DNA of 64,000 nucleotides from Agrobacterium vitis (GCF_014926405.1 NZ_JACXXJ020000005.1:2733001-2797000), one strand, 5' to 3'. Shown: positions 27,822-36,929, numbered from the stretch's first letter. Made by a program: numbers and translations. The notes: generated by a model from the letters alone, not told the origin.

Positions 27822-29104
27822 CCGTTGCCGTCCTTATCCTCAGCTTTTCGTTTCTGCTGCTGATCGGCGTTCCCATTGCATGGTGCATGGGCGTGGCCAG
27901 CCTGCTGACAATCTATGTCGGCCATCTCGGCCTGCCATTCGCCTGGTTTGCACAGCAGACGATCCGCGGTGCCGATGCCATTACCCTTGCGGCCATTCCT
28001 CTGTTTCTCTTTGCCGGGGAATTGATGAACCGCGGCGGACTGACAGCCCGGATCATGCGGGTCGCGGAACATGTCTTTGGTCGCATTACCGGCGGCCTTG
28101 GCCTCGTCAATGTTGCGACGGCCCTGGTCTATGGCGGCATCAGCGGCTCGGCGACCGCCGATACCGGCGCTGTCGGATCGATCATGATCCCCGCCATGGC
28201 CGAGCGTGGCTATCCGAAAGCCTTTGCCGCCGCCGTCACGGCAGCCTCGGGAACCCTCGGCATTATTGGTCCGCAGAGCGTCATTCTGATCCTCTACGGC
28301 GTGCTGACCAACACCTCCATCGGTGGTCTGCTGGTGGCAGCCCTGCTGCCAGGCCTGTTCATCGCGGTGACATTCATGGTCACATCCTACATCGTCGCTA
28401 AACGCCATAATTTTCCGCGCAATGAAACACCGGCGCAATGGGGTGAAATTGGCAGGGATGCGCTTGGTGCCCTCCCTGCCCTGCTGATGCCCGTGCTGGT
28501 GCTGGGCTCGATCATCGGCGGTATCGCCACGGCCACAGAGGCCTCGGCGCTCGCCGTTGTCTATTCATTCCTGATCGGAATCTTCGTCTATCGTGAGCTT
28601 CCTCTGCGGTCACTCTATTCGGCGGCGTCCGCTGCCGTGGCAACAACAGGTGTGATCATGATGATCATGGCGCTCGCGACACCGTTCGGATGGATTCTGA
28701 CGGTCGAACAGGTGCCAGCCAATGCCGCCGCCTGGATTACCGGACTGCATACGACGCCGCTCGTCACCATCATCCTCGTGTTGGTGTTGTTGAAAGTCGT
28801 CGGTTTCTGGCTCGATCTGGGGCCAGCGCTGATCATCCTGGCGCCGATACTGGTTCCTATCGCCCTGGCAGCGGGCATGACGCCTTATCAGACCGGTATT
28901 GTCTTCACCATGACGCTCGGCATCGGCCTGTTTACCCCGCCGATCGGCACAAACATCTTTGTCGTCTGCAATGTCGCGAAAATCGACATGTGGTCGGTCT
29001 CGAAGTGGCTGGTTCCCTATTGGATTGCCAGCGTGGTTTGTGTTGCGGCGCTTGTCGCTTTCCCCATCCTGACCGAATGGCTTCCAAGCCTGTTTGGAGT
29101 TTAA
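27818..29104 (+). CDS. dctM: TRAP transporter large permease (DctM)
   Basis: A 428-residue integral membrane protein with about 12 helices of the DctM family. Conserved marks are AIPLFLFAGELMNRGG, VYGGISGSATADTGAVGSIMIPAM and LGIIGPQSVILILYG (substrate and Na+ region), and TLGIGLFTPPIGTNIFV near the C-terminus. The ATG overlaps the dctQ stop, which decides the start; a longer frame upstream runs inside dctQ. Together with dctP and dctQ it forms a complete tripartite TRAP transporter. Confidence 0.9.
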   Translation: MTVAVLILSFSFLLLIGVPIAWCMGVASLLTIYVGHLGLPFAWFAQQTIRGADAITLAAIPLFLFAGELMNRGGLTARIMRVAEHVFGRITGGLGLVNVATALVYGGISGSATADTGAVGSIMIPAMAERGYPKAFAAAVTAASGTLGIIGPQSVILILYGVLTNTSIGGLLVAALLPGLFIAVTFMVTSYIVAKRHNFPRNETPAQWGEIGRDALGALPALLMPVLVLGSIIGGIATATEASALAVVYSFLIGIFVYRELPLRSLYSAASAAVATTGVIMMIMALATPFGWILTVEQVPANAAAWITGLHTTPLVTIILVLVLLKVVGFWLDLGPALIILAPILVPIALAAGMTPYQTGIVFTMTLGIGLFTPPIGTNIFVVCNVAKIDMWSVSKWLVPYWIASVVCVAALVAFPILTEWLPSLFGV

Positions 29105-30339
29105 TGATGCAACATCTGGTTTGCGGTATATCCAGCGGCGGACGTGAAGTTCCCGATCTGGACGGGAAGAGGTTTCTCGTCGCCAATGCACAGGGGCCGT
29201 ATGTCTGGGACGAAGACGGTCGGCGATATGTCGATACGGCCCTTGGTTTTGGCGCGACGTTCCTCGGACATACCGATCCTATCGTCACCGAAGCCATCCG
29301 CGAAGCCTTGAGCAAAGGCTCGATGCCCGCCTATGCCCACGCCCTTGAAGAGGAAGCGGCGGCAGCCCTTGCTGCCCATAGCGGGGATCTGACCAAGGTC
29401 ATCTTTCTCAATTCGGGCAGCGAGGCCGTGCATCTGGCGTGCCGGACGGCACGTGCGCTGACCGGCCGGCAAAAAATCGTCAAGATGGCTGCCGGTTATG
29501 ACGGCTGGTTTGACGACGTGGCTTTCGGCAATGCTGGCGCACCCGAAGCGAAGATGGCGGCGAATGAGCGGCCATCGAACGGTAATACCTTACTGCTTCG
29601 CTTCAACGACCGGCAGGATGTCGAACTGCTGTTTGAAGAATGCGATGATATCGCCGCCATCGTCCTGGAGCCGATGATGGCCAATGCAGGATGTATTCTC
29701 GCCGATCCCGGATATCTGCAACACGTCGCCTCGATTGCCCACCAGCATGGTGCGCTGGTGATCATGGACGAAGTGCTGATGGGCTTTCGGCTCTACGGTG
29801 GCCTGGCAAGCCATCTGATGGGCATCCGTCCAGATCTTGCCACGGTTGGCAAGGCAATTGGCAACGGCGTTGCCGTTGCAGCTTTGCTGGGTACGCCAGA
29901 GGTCATGGCAGCCTTTGAGGACCGCCGCGTCAACCGCGCCGGCACCTATAACGGCAACCCGGTCGCCTGCGCAGCCGTGAAAGCGGCGATGAGCGTTATC
30001 GATACCGTCGATTACGGCGCGCTCGAAAAGGTGGGAACCGAGCTTCAGGCGCATGCGATCCATGTCTTCAACAACGCAGGCATCGACATCTGTGCGAGCG
30101 GCTATGGCACCGTCTTTACGCTCTGGCGCGGCAAGACGCCGCCCTCGACCTACCAGGAAGCGGCACAGCTGTCCGACAAGGATTTTACCGCCAGACTTCA
30201 TACAGAACTGCGGCGCAACGGCGTGATGTCGATGTATAGCCAGTTCGGTCGGTATTATCTTTCCGCCCGGCATGAGGAGGAGGCAATTGGTCTCTGGGCC
30301 GAGGCTTTTGAAAAAGCCGCCAGATCGGTCGCAGCCTGA
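29104..30339 (+). CDS. Class III PLP-dependent aminotransferase (glutamate-1-semialdehyde aminomutase type)
   Basis: A 411-residue fold-type I aminotransferase. It shows SGSEAVHLACRTARALTGR for PLP phosphate binding, the Asp in IMDEVLMGFR, the Schiff-base Lys in TVGKAIGNG, and YNGNPVACAA for the second-subunit phosphate contact. It resembles glutamate-1-semialdehyde aminomutase relatives, but the TRAP context makes catabolism of an imported amine or amino acid more likely than haem synthesis. The start shares a base with the dctM stop (TAATG). A second in-frame ATG follows directly, so the start may be at 29107. Confidence 0.85.
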   Translation: MMQHLVCGISSGGREVPDLDGKRFLVANAQGPYVWDEDGRRYVDTALGFGATFLGHTDPIVTEAIREALSKGSMPAYAHALEEEAAAALAAHSGDLTKVIFLNSGSEAVHLACRTARALTGRQKIVKMAAGYDGWFDDVAFGNAGAPEAKMAANERPSNGNTLLLRFNDRQDVELLFEECDDIAAIVLEPMMANAGCILADPGYLQHVASIAHQHGALVIMDEVLMGFRLYGGLASHLMGIRPDLATVGKAIGNGVAVAALLGTPEVMAAFEDRRVNRAGTYNGNPVACAAVKAAMSVIDTVDYGALEKVGTELQAHAIHVFNNAGIDICASGYGTVFTLWRGKTPPSTYQEAAQLSDKDFTARLHTELRRNGVMSMYSQFGRYYLSARHEEEAIGLWAEAFEKAARSVAA

Positions 30340-30408
30340 CGGGCTCTGGTGCAGAGCTCCTTAAATCAGACTCGATTGAGGAGAAAAATTAGGCAACACA
30401 TATAAATG

Positions 30409-30450
30409 GTTACAGCGCTGTTCGCTTCATGAAGCGCACGGCGCTGTAAC
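30409..30450. repeat. Palindromic repeat with perfect 10-base arms (copy C)
   Basis: GTTACAGCGC (30409-30418) and GCGCTGTAAC (30441-30450) are exact inverted repeats; the interior has GCTTCATGAAGC, itself a palindrome. The GCGCTGTAAC arm recurs in altered form at 37181-37230 and 60007-60070. It stands between two convergent genes and may also act as a terminator. Confidence 0.65.
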
Positions 30451-30452
30451 GG

Positions 30453-30767
30453 TCAATGATGGGCATGCTGCTCATTATGTTTACGGGTTGCTGCGGCCTT
30501 CTTTGCGGAGGCAGATCGTTCTTCCCTGCTTCTTGCAGCAGACGCCTTGCCACCCTCGCGCCCACCCTTTTGCGAGGATGCGTGGCTTTCGGGGTGGCCC
30601 CGACCAGACCCTGACTTGTTGCCGCCACCGCTTTCTTTGTTCACCGTCGCCCAGGCGCGGCTTTGCGCTTCCTTTTCGGGTACGCCACGATTTTCGTAAC
30701 TCTCTTCGATATGTTCCGCCTTGCGTTTTTGCTTGTCGGTATATGCGGATTTGTCACCACGGGGCAT
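30453..30767 (-). CDS. Small hydrophilic Lys/Arg/Ser-rich protein
   Basis: A 104-residue highly charged protein: MPRGDKSAYTDKQKRKAEHI, then AWATVNKESGGGNKSGSGRG, then a Ser/Ala/Arg/Lys-rich tail ending in His residues. It resembles small rhizobial proteins often labelled plasmid stabilisation protein, a name with little functional backing; the KESGGG-type motif also recalls KGG stress proteins. AAGGAG precedes the ATG at 30767. It is probably disordered and may bind nucleic acid, which is inference. Confidence 0.65.
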   Translation of the reverse strand: MPRGDKSAYTDKQKRKAEHIEESYENRGVPEKEAQSRAWATVNKESGGGNKSGSGRGHPESHASSQKGGREGGKASAARSREERSASAKKAAATRKHNEQHAHH

Positions 30768-30996
30768 GAAACATCTCCTTTTGCTGATTTGAAAAAATAA
30801 CCGCGCTGGAGGTCGTAAAGTTCCGAAATGATGTCGACATGAGCGCAAATGGCCAAAATCCCGTCGGAGCGATTGGAGCGGACTGGTCGCGGACCCAGGC
30901 CGGCCGAGTGGCAACAGACGAAGGATGGCTATGTCTTTCAAACACACTGCCGATTTCAAGCACAGGACAAATCCGGCAATGCAAAAGCCATTTGCC

Positions 30997-32484
30997 TCAA
31001 TGCGGCGGAGCCTGCTCTCTCAAGAGGGCGCGAACCTTTTCAATATCGCCGGAAAGTGGCCGGTCGTCTGAATAGGGCGGGAGGTGCTCGCGAACCATGC
31101 TGTAGAGCACATTCGTTCCAGCTGCTCGCTGCCCCGCAGCTCCGAGGAAATCATGGGCCTGCGCGCCAGCCATCCATTCAATCGCCAGAATATACTCGGC
31201 ATTGTCGAGGACCGCGAGCAGCTTGTTGGCGGCAGCGGTAGGATGAGCCAGGAAATCCTCCTGCAGGCCGGAGGTCAAACCGCCATCGGTAGAAGCCGGG
31301 GCCGCAAGGCGGCGGTTATCGCCAACAAGAGCCGCCGCCGTATATTGAGCGATCATCAGGCCGGAATGGCTTCCGGCATCGGTGGCGAGGAAAGGCGGCA
31401 AGCCACTCACCAGCGGATTGACGAGCCGGTCGATCCGGCGCTCACTCATGGCTGCGATCTGCGCAATGGCAATCGCCAGACTATCGGCTGCCTGACCCAG
31501 CGCCGGGGCGACAGCATGGGCCTGTGATGAAACGATGGGCTTTTCTGGTGTCCCCAGGATCGCGGGATTATCCGTGGCCGAGGCAAGTTCACGATCGACG
31601 ATCACCGCGCAAGCATCGAAGACGTCACGTGCGGCACCGTGGGCATGTGGCACGGCCCGCAAGCTTAGGGCATCCTGGGTACGAATGCCGCGCGCGGCGG
31701 CAATCAGTCCACTGCCCTGGAGCCTGGCCCGAAGCGCTGCCCCGACAGCCGCGATACCCTTTGAAGGGCGCAGGGCGAGAACGGCTTCATCGAAGGCATC
31801 CATCTGGCACCCAGCCGCTTCAAGCGTCAGAGCCGCGATAGCATCCGCCCAATCTTGCAGGCGCGCGGCGCGGGCCAGTGCCACACTCGACAGACCGGTT
31901 GCACATGCCGTGCCGTTGACGAGGCTCAGCCCTTCCTTGGCGCCCAGCACCAGCGGTTGAAGACCGATCTGAGCCAAAGCCTCCCACCCGCTGAAAGGAC
32001 GACCACCGACGCGCGCTTGCCCCTCACCGATCAGCACAAGCCCGGTATGGGCGTTGTGGGTCAGATAACCGGCAGACCCCCGCGATGGCACATCGGGAAT
32101 GCAATCCCGCTCTAAAAACGTCAACAGATGCGAGACGATATCGCGCCGGACACCGGAATGGCCGTGGGCGAAATTGGCGATCTCCGCCGCCATGATAGCC
32201 CGCACCTCACGCGCATCCAGCAACGGACCGATGCCACAGGCATGGCTGAGGATAATCCCGCGTGACAGCCGGCCCTGCGTTGCGCGATCGACAACCGTAT
32301 CCGAGAGGGCGCCGATGCCAGTCGTGATGCCATAGGCGCGGACACCGCTTTCCACGATACGATCCAGGATCTGGCTTCCCCGATCGATGCGCCGATAGGC
32401 CTTGTCTGAGAGAGAAAGTGCCTCACCCTCGCCGACACGCGCAACAGCGCGCCAATCCAGCCCGTCATCAAGAACAACGCTCAT
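30997..32484 (-). CDS. MIO-less histidine ammonia-lyase homologue (candidate ergothionase-like betaine lyase)
   Basis: A 495-residue aromatic amino acid lyase fold protein. Kept from HAL are Tyr51 (YGITTGIG), His81 (LSHACG), Asn190 (EGLSLVNGT) and Glu409 (QED). The MIO site is lost: HAL reads GSVG-ASG-DLAPLAH, here GSAG (136-139) is followed directly by YLTHNAH, so precisely the cofactor-forming Ala-Ser-Gly is missing. The HAL Tyr of QDPYSLR is Leu273. Normal ammonia elimination is therefore unlikely. Ergothionase, a MIO-independent relative, expels trimethylamine from ergothioneine. The quaternary-amine transporter and HutC-like regulator in the same run support a histidine-derived betaine as substrate. 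The reaction is inference. Confidence 0.75.
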   Translation of the reverse strand: MSVVLDDGLDWRAVARVGEGEALSLSDKAYRRIDRGSQILDRIVESGVRAYGITTGIGALSDTVVDRATQGRLSRGIILSHACGIGPLLDAREVRAIMAAEIANFAHGHSGVRRDIVSHLLTFLERDCIPDVPSRGSAGYLTHNAHTGLVLIGEGQARVGGRPFSGWEALAQIGLQPLVLGAKEGLSLVNGTACATGLSSVALARAARLQDWADAIAALTLEAAGCQMDAFDEAVLALRPSKGIAAVGAALRARLQGSGLIAAARGIRTQDALSLRAVPHAHGAARDVFDACAVIVDRELASATDNPAILGTPEKPIVSSQAHAVAPALGQAADSLAIAIAQIAAMSERRIDRLVNPLVSGLPPFLATDAGSHSGLMIAQYTAAALVGDNRRLAAPASTDGGLTSGLQEDFLAHPTAAANKLLAVLDNAEYILAIEWMAGAQAHDFLGAAGQRAAGTNVLYSMVREHLPPYSDDRPLSGDIEKVRALLREQAPPH

Positions 32485-32612
32485 GAAATTCTCCTGAAGA
32501 GTATGGGCCGTGATGCAACGATAGACAAAGGCGTTTCTCCATTCTTGGAACCAGTCGGTCTTGAAACCAAGGTGCCTTGAAATCGGTCAGAGCGCGGCAT
32601 TTGGGCAGGGCC

Positions 32613-33371
32613 TCACGTGCTGCTGTAAAGACGATAGCGGCTGCCGGGATAGAGCAAGCGGACAGAAGAAACGATGCCCTCAACCGACCATGTACGGCGG
32701 CGCACAAGCAGACATGGTTCGGACTTCTGGATCGCCAAAAGCTTGCACTCCCAGGCCTGCGCATTGACCGATTCTATATGCTGCTCCGCCTTGACGATTG
32801 GCGCGACGTCCGTCAGGTAGCCATTGGGCGTGACGACATTGAAATCCTGATGCAGATAATCAGGCACGCAGCTGGGATTGACGAAGCGATCCTCGATCTG
32901 CATCGGAAGTCCATCTTCGGCATGCATGATAATCGAATGCGCCACGGGGTCTGCGGGTGATACGCCCAGAGCTTCGGCAAGTTCCTCGCCACAGGCTTCC
33001 ATCTGAAGCAGGATTACCCTTGCGCTATGAATGCCACCGTTGCGACGGATCTCATCAGCAATGTTGGGCACGCTCTGAAACTGCGAAGTTCGTTTCCTGG
33101 TCGCCACAAAGGAACCTTTGCCGCGCAGGCGCACCACAAGCCCTTCGTCCGCCAGTTCCCGCAGGGCGCGATTGGCCGTCATCCGGCTCACCCCGAGAAT
33201 GTCGACCAACTCGTTTTCCGAGGGAACGCGCTGGCCGATCTTCCACTCACCGGCTTCGACACGGCTACGAACATAGTCTTTCAATTTGACATAAAGCGGC
33301 GTGGCGGAGAGCAACGTGGCAGGAGGTTGGCCCTCCTGCCCGATCGCCGCATCTTTCTGGACCAGAGGCAT
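32613..33371 (-). CDS. GntR/HutC family transcriptional regulator (UTRA domain)
   Basis: A 252-residue HutC-type regulator. The winged helix-turn-helix covers about 22-90 (PLYVKLKDYV, RVPSENELVDILGVSRMTANRALREL, GLVVRLRGKGSFVA), followed by a UTRA effector domain. Overall it is close to the histidine utilisation repressor HutC, whose effector is urocanate. Because the next gene encodes a HAL homologue, an imidazole-acrylate-like effector is attractive. It starts at 33371 (MPLVQK); the frame extends further up without a site. It lies within the transporter-lyase run, 146 bases after the binding protein. A HutC-like operator is at 36990-37001. Confidence 0.85.
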   Translation of the reverse strand: MPLVQKDAAIGQEGQPPATLLSATPLYVKLKDYVRSRVEAGEWKIGQRVPSENELVDILGVSRMTANRALRELADEGLVVRLRGKGSFVATRKRTSQFQSVPNIADEIRRNGGIHSARVILLQMEACGEELAEALGVSPADPVAHSIIMHAEDGLPMQIEDRFVNPSCVPDYLHQDFNVVTPNGYLTDVAPIVKAEQHIESVNAQAWECKLLAIQKSEPCLLVRRRTWSVEGIVSSVRLLYPGSRYRLYSST

Positions 33372-33447
33372 CACGTTCCCGGAAAAATTCTGTGTCACGA
33401 TCCATAACCATGAAGTCGCCGATAGGCATACGTATCTGGATATCAGG

Positions 33448-33474
33448 CGCCCGGTCGCTGGTAGGCCCCGGGCG
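33448..33474 (-). other. GC-rich stem-loop between binding protein and regulator genes
   Basis: CGCCCGG / CCGGGCG, 7 paired bases with a 13-base loop and no T-run. It lies 44 bases past the binding-protein stop in the operon. It may protect the transporter mRNA end or reduce readthrough into the regulator and lyase. Confidence 0.4.
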
Positions 33475-33517
33475 TTGGCAGGCAAACATCGGATACAGCT
33501 CGCCTACCAACCCCACA

Positions 33518-34432
33518 TCAGTTCAGCTTGTGTTGCGCAAGCCAGTCGCCGGCCACCACATCGAAACTGTCATGATTGCCCAGACGACCGTTCATAACAA
33601 CGAGATCCTTTGTGGTCAGGGCGGCTGATACAGCATCGAGCGTCTTTGTCACGGTCTCACTGACTTTCGCAGTGGCGATCACAGGAACGACATTCTGGGC
33701 AGGAAAGAGGTTCTTGACATCTTCCAGCATGACCAGATCGTTCGTCGCGATGGCAGGATCGGTCGAAAACAGGTTTGCGGCCTGTATCTGACCATTGACG
33801 AGTGCCGACAACGTCAGCGGGCCACCGACATCAAGCGCCTTCAACGACTTGAACTCCAGCCCATAGACCTCCTTCAGGCCGATAATGCCTTCCTTGCGCG
33901 TCTTCCATTCCGGTGGACCGCCAAGCACGAATTCGGAAGCAACCGGGGCGAGATCGGCAATCGTCTTCAGTTTGTATTTCTCGGACGTCGCGCGTGTCAC
34001 CGCAACGCCGTCCGAATCCTGCGCCGCTGACGGTGTCAGCATCGACACGCCCTTCGGCAGGGCAGCCTTGAGGGCCGCCGCCACATCGTCTGGCGTATGG
34101 GCTGTGGCTTTCTTGTCGAGATAGCTCAATGCCGCACCCGCATATTCCGGCAGGAGATCGATTGATCCGTCGAGCAAGGCCGGCATATAGACCTCGCGGC
34201 TTCCGATGTTCAATTTTGTCTCAACCTTAATCCCCTTGGCGGCCAGGGCCTTGGCGTAGAGTGTCGCCAGAAGCTGGCTCTCGGGGAAATCGGCAGAACC
34301 AACGATAATCGTCTTGGTATCGGTTCTCTCAGTAGGCGGAGCCGCCAGCGGATCGCCTGCAGCAAGCGCTGATGCGGCTGAAAGGGTCATGAGCGCGAAA
34401 GCGCTGACGGCGGTGATGATCCTGAATGCCAT
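33518..34432 (-). CDS. Quaternary-amine ABC transporter substrate-binding protein (OpuC/OsmX/EgtU type)
   Basis: A 304-residue periplasmic protein with signal peptide 1-24 (ALA/AG). The OpuAC-type fold shows IIVGSADFPESQLLATLYAK and DLLPEYAG, the PEY(A/T)G element typical of YehZ/OsmX/OpuCC receptors for glycine betaine, choline and related trimethylammonium compounds. EgtU, the ergothioneine receptor described in pathogens, belongs to this class. The aromatic-cage residues cannot be placed confidently by eye. Its gene follows the two permeases in the leftward operon. Confidence 0.85.
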   Translation of the reverse strand: MAFRIITAVSAFALMTLSAASALAAGDPLAAPPTERTDTKTIIVGSADFPESQLLATLYAKALAAKGIKVETKLNIGSREVYMPALLDGSIDLLPEYAGAALSYLDKKATAHTPDDVAAALKAALPKGVSMLTPSAAQDSDGVAVTRATSEKYKLKTIADLAPVASEFVLGGPPEWKTRKEGIIGLKEVYGLEFKSLKALDVGGPLTLSALVNGQIQAANLFSTDPAIATNDLVMLEDVKNLFPAQNVVPVIATAKVSETVTKTLDAVSAALTTKDLVVMNGRLGNHDSFDVVAGDWLAQHKLN

Positions 34433-34495
34433 GCGAGCTTCTCCTGTGTTGCTTATCGAGACATAGGGTGAAAAGTCGTTATTGCATCGTCAGCG

Positions 34496-35173
34496 CTACC
34501 GTTTCAGGCGGCGCGTCAGTCCGGGCGAGACGGTGAACCTCGATATGACGCCGATCAAAAGATCGACCGTCAGCGCAAGCGCACCGACAAGAACGGCGCC
34601 TGCCGCCATCTGGTAATAATCGTGCTGGGCCCGGCCATCGATAATAAGACGCCCCAAACCGCCAAGGGAGACATAAGCGGCAATCGTTGCGGTTGAGATG
34701 ATCTGAAGCGTTGCACTGCGCAGGCCGGAAAAAATCAGCGGCAGCGCGCAAGGCAGCTCGACATCAAACAGGATATCAAGCGGGCGCTTACCCATGCCGC
34801 GCGCCGCATCGACCGCCGCCGGGTCCACCGCCGCGATACCGGCATAGCTGCCGGTCATGATCGGCGGTACAGCCAGGAGCACCAGCACGATGAGGCTCGG
34901 CACAGTAAACGCCATATCGGACGAAAAGACGGGGCCGAACAGGATCACCAGGAGAACAATAAGGCCAAGGCTCGGAAGGGATCGCAACGCATTGGCGAGA
35001 CCGGCGATGAACACCACGCCGCGCCCGGTATGTCCGACATAAAGCCCGACGGGCAAGCCAATCAGGCAGGCCAGTAGAAGTGCGGCGCCACTATAGGCCA
35101 GATGCTGGATAACCAGCGCGATGACGCCACCGTCTCCGGTCCAATGGGCCGGATCTGAAAACCAATCGATCAT
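34496..35173 (-). CDS. ABC transporter permease (quaternary-amine type)
   Basis: A 225-residue permease with five to six hydrophobic segments and a BPD_transp_1 domain; the EAA-like loop is AAVDAARGMGKRPLDILFDVELPCALP. Its ATG overlaps the stop of the other permease gene (ATGA), which decides the start and implies translational coupling. Two separate permeases per system is the normal pattern for OpuC/YehWY-type importers. Confidence 0.85.
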   Translation of the reverse strand: MIDWFSDPAHWTGDGGVIALVIQHLAYSGAALLLACLIGLPVGLYVGHTGRGVVFIAGLANALRSLPSLGLIVLLVILFGPVFSSDMAFTVPSLIVLVLLAVPPIMTGSYAGIAAVDPAAVDAARGMGKRPLDILFDVELPCALPLIFSGLRSATLQIISTATIAAYVSLGGLGRLIIDGRAQHDYYQMAAGAVLVGALALTVDLLIGVISRFTVSPGLTRRLKR

Positions 35174-35820
35174 CGCAGCCCCCTCCCCGGCTGCCATGGT
35201 GTCAAGCGATGCGCGATGAACAGCACAAGCCCATCCAGAAGCGCCGCCAGAACCACGCAGAGCACGATGCCCGCAATGATCGGAGTCAGGAATTGCAGCT
35301 GGAGGCCTTGCGTAAAGAGAAGGCCTAGCTGTGGCGTGCCGACCAGAGCGGCGACGGAAACGATGCTGACATTCGACACCACGGCAACCCGCAATCCGGC
35401 CGCGATGACCGGAACGGCCAGCGGCAATTCCACCGTCAGAAGGCGTGCCGCGCGGCGGTAGCCCATGGCATTGGCGGCCTGAAGGACATCAGGAGAAATT
35501 GAATCCAGGCCGTCGCTGACCGTGCGCACCAGAAGCGCCAAGGCATACACCGTCAACGCAACGACGACATTCAGGGGATCGAGGATCCGCGTGCCAAGCA
35601 CGAGCGGCAACAGAACGAACAGCGCCAGCGACGGAATTGTATAGAGAAGTCCGGCGGCACCCAGCAGAGTGGATCGAAACACACCGGCACGCTGGGCAAA
35701 CCAGCCCAGCGGCAATGCGAGAACAAGACCGATCAATACCGGGATGACCGACAGGGAGAGATGCCAGATGAACAGCTCGGCGATCCGCCCGGATTCATGA
35801 TAGAGCCAATCGAACCTCAT
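35170..35820 (-). CDS. ABC transporter permease (quaternary-amine type)
   Basis: A 216-residue permease with five to six membrane helices. The EAA loop is DVLQAANAMGYRRAARLLTVELPLAVP. The start overlaps the ATPase stop by ATGA, and the end overlaps the next permease. It forms the heterodimeric channel with the product of 34496-35173. Confidence 0.85.
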   Translation of the reverse strand: MRFDWLYHESGRIAELFIWHLSLSVIPVLIGLVLALPLGWFAQRAGVFRSTLLGAAGLLYTIPSLALFVLLPLVLGTRILDPLNVVVALTVYALALLVRTVSDGLDSISPDVLQAANAMGYRRAARLLTVELPLAVPVIAAGLRVAVVSNVSIVSVAALVGTPQLGLLFTQGLQLQFLTPIIAGIVLCVVLAALLDGLVLFIAHRLTPWQPGRGLR

Positions 35821-36929
35821 GGCTGCATTCCGAACTGGCCGGCACGCGCCCCCTCAATGGCCGCAACCACATTCGACAGCGTGACCGTACCGACGAGTTC
35901 GCCCGATGCACTCACAACAACGCCGCGGCCTGAAGGCGAACTGAGCGCAGCATCAAGCAAATGGCGAAGACTGCTGCCTTCGGGTGCCAGCGTCCCGCTG
36001 AGATTGAGATCACCCTCGCGCAAAGGCTGTTGAAGCCCCCGCGCATCGGCCCAGCCGATGGGTCGGTTCGCGGCATCGGTCACAAGAACCCAACGGTCCG
36101 TGGCAGCATGGCGAAGGGCTTCCGGCGTCGCACCAAGTGTGGCCGTCGGTTCAACCCCAAGAGGGACCGTGCTGCCGAATTCGGCGAAACTCAGGAAGCG
36201 GTAGCCTCGGTCCCGACCAATGAAGTCTGCCACGAAGGCATCCGCCGGTCGCGCCAGAAGTTCCTGCGGTGTGGCGATCTGCGCCAGCGTCCCCCCGGAG
36301 CGCAGCACCGCCACTTGATCCCCGAGCTTCAGGGCCTCGTCGATGTCATGGGTGACCATGATAATCGTTTTGCCGATGTCACGCTGAAGACGGAGAAACT
36401 CATCCTGCAACTGGCCGCGCACGACCGGATCGACGGCGCTGAACGGTTCGTCCATCAACATGAACTTGGGATCGGAGGCCAGCGCCCGAGCCACGCCGAC
36501 ACGCTGCTGCTGTCCGCCCGAAAGCTGCCATGGATAGCGATCGGCAAAAGCGCTGGTCAAGCCAACGCGCTCCAACAACTCATGGGCAGTCCGAAGCGCC
36601 TGTTGTTTCGGCGCACCGTTCAGGCGCGCTGTGGTCGCGATGTTCTGTACAACGGTGCGATGGGGGAAGAGACCGGCATGCTGGATGACATAACCAATTC
36701 GGCGCCGCAACAAAGCAACATCCATCCGACCGGTTTGTTCGCCATCCAGCAGAATAGATCCGGACGACGGCGTAATCAGCCTGTTGATCATCCGCAAAGA
36801 CGTTGTCTTGCCGCAGCCGGAAGGGCCAACCAGAATGGTCAGCTTACCAGTGGGAGCCACCAGCGAAAGACTGTTAACGGCAGTTGTTGCGTCGCCGTAA
36901 TGCTTGCTGACTTGGTCGAATGTTATCAT
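35817..36929 (-). CDS. Quaternary-amine ABC transporter ATPase with CBS-like C-terminus
   Basis: A 370-residue ATPase. Walker A GPSGCGKTT, the Q-loop in VIQHAGLFPH, signature LSGGQQQR and Walker B FMLMDEPFSAVD are intact. About 120 residues after the ATPase core resemble a degenerate CBS pair (RWVLVTDAANRPIGWADA; GRGVVVSASGELVGTVTLSNVVAAIEG), as in OpuA/ProV-type ATPases where CBS domains sense ionic strength. The start at 36929 has AGGGG upstream. It is the first gene of the transporter-regulator-lyase run, behind the HutC-like operator. Confidence 0.88.
   Translation of the reverse strand: MITFDQVSKHYGDATTAVNSLSLVAPTGKLTILVGPSGCGKTTSLRMINRLITPSSGSILLDGEQTGRMDVALLRRRIGYVIQHAGLFPHRTVVQNIATTARLNGAPKQQALRTAHELLERVGLTSAFADRYPWQLSGGQQQRVGVARALASDPKFMLMDEPFSAVDPVVRGQLQDEFLRLQRDIGKTIIMVTHDIDEALKLGDQVAVLRSGGTLAQIATPQELLARPADAFVADFIGRDRGYRFLSFAEFGSTVPLGVEPTATLGATPEALRHAATDRWVLVTDAANRPIGWADARGLQQPLREGDLNLSGTLAPEGSSLRHLLDAALSSPSGRGVVVSASGELVGTVTLSNVVAAIEGARAGQFGMQP

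Noticed and set aside
29104..30339. Glutamate-1-semialdehyde aminomutase (hemL)
   Set aside because: Alphaproteobacteria normally make 5-aminolevulinate with HemA (C4 route), and the gene belongs to a TRAP operon.
30997..32484. Annotation as histidine ammonia-lyase (hutH)
   Set aside because: The MIO triad and a catalytic Tyr are missing, and no hutU, hutI or hutG gene is nearby.
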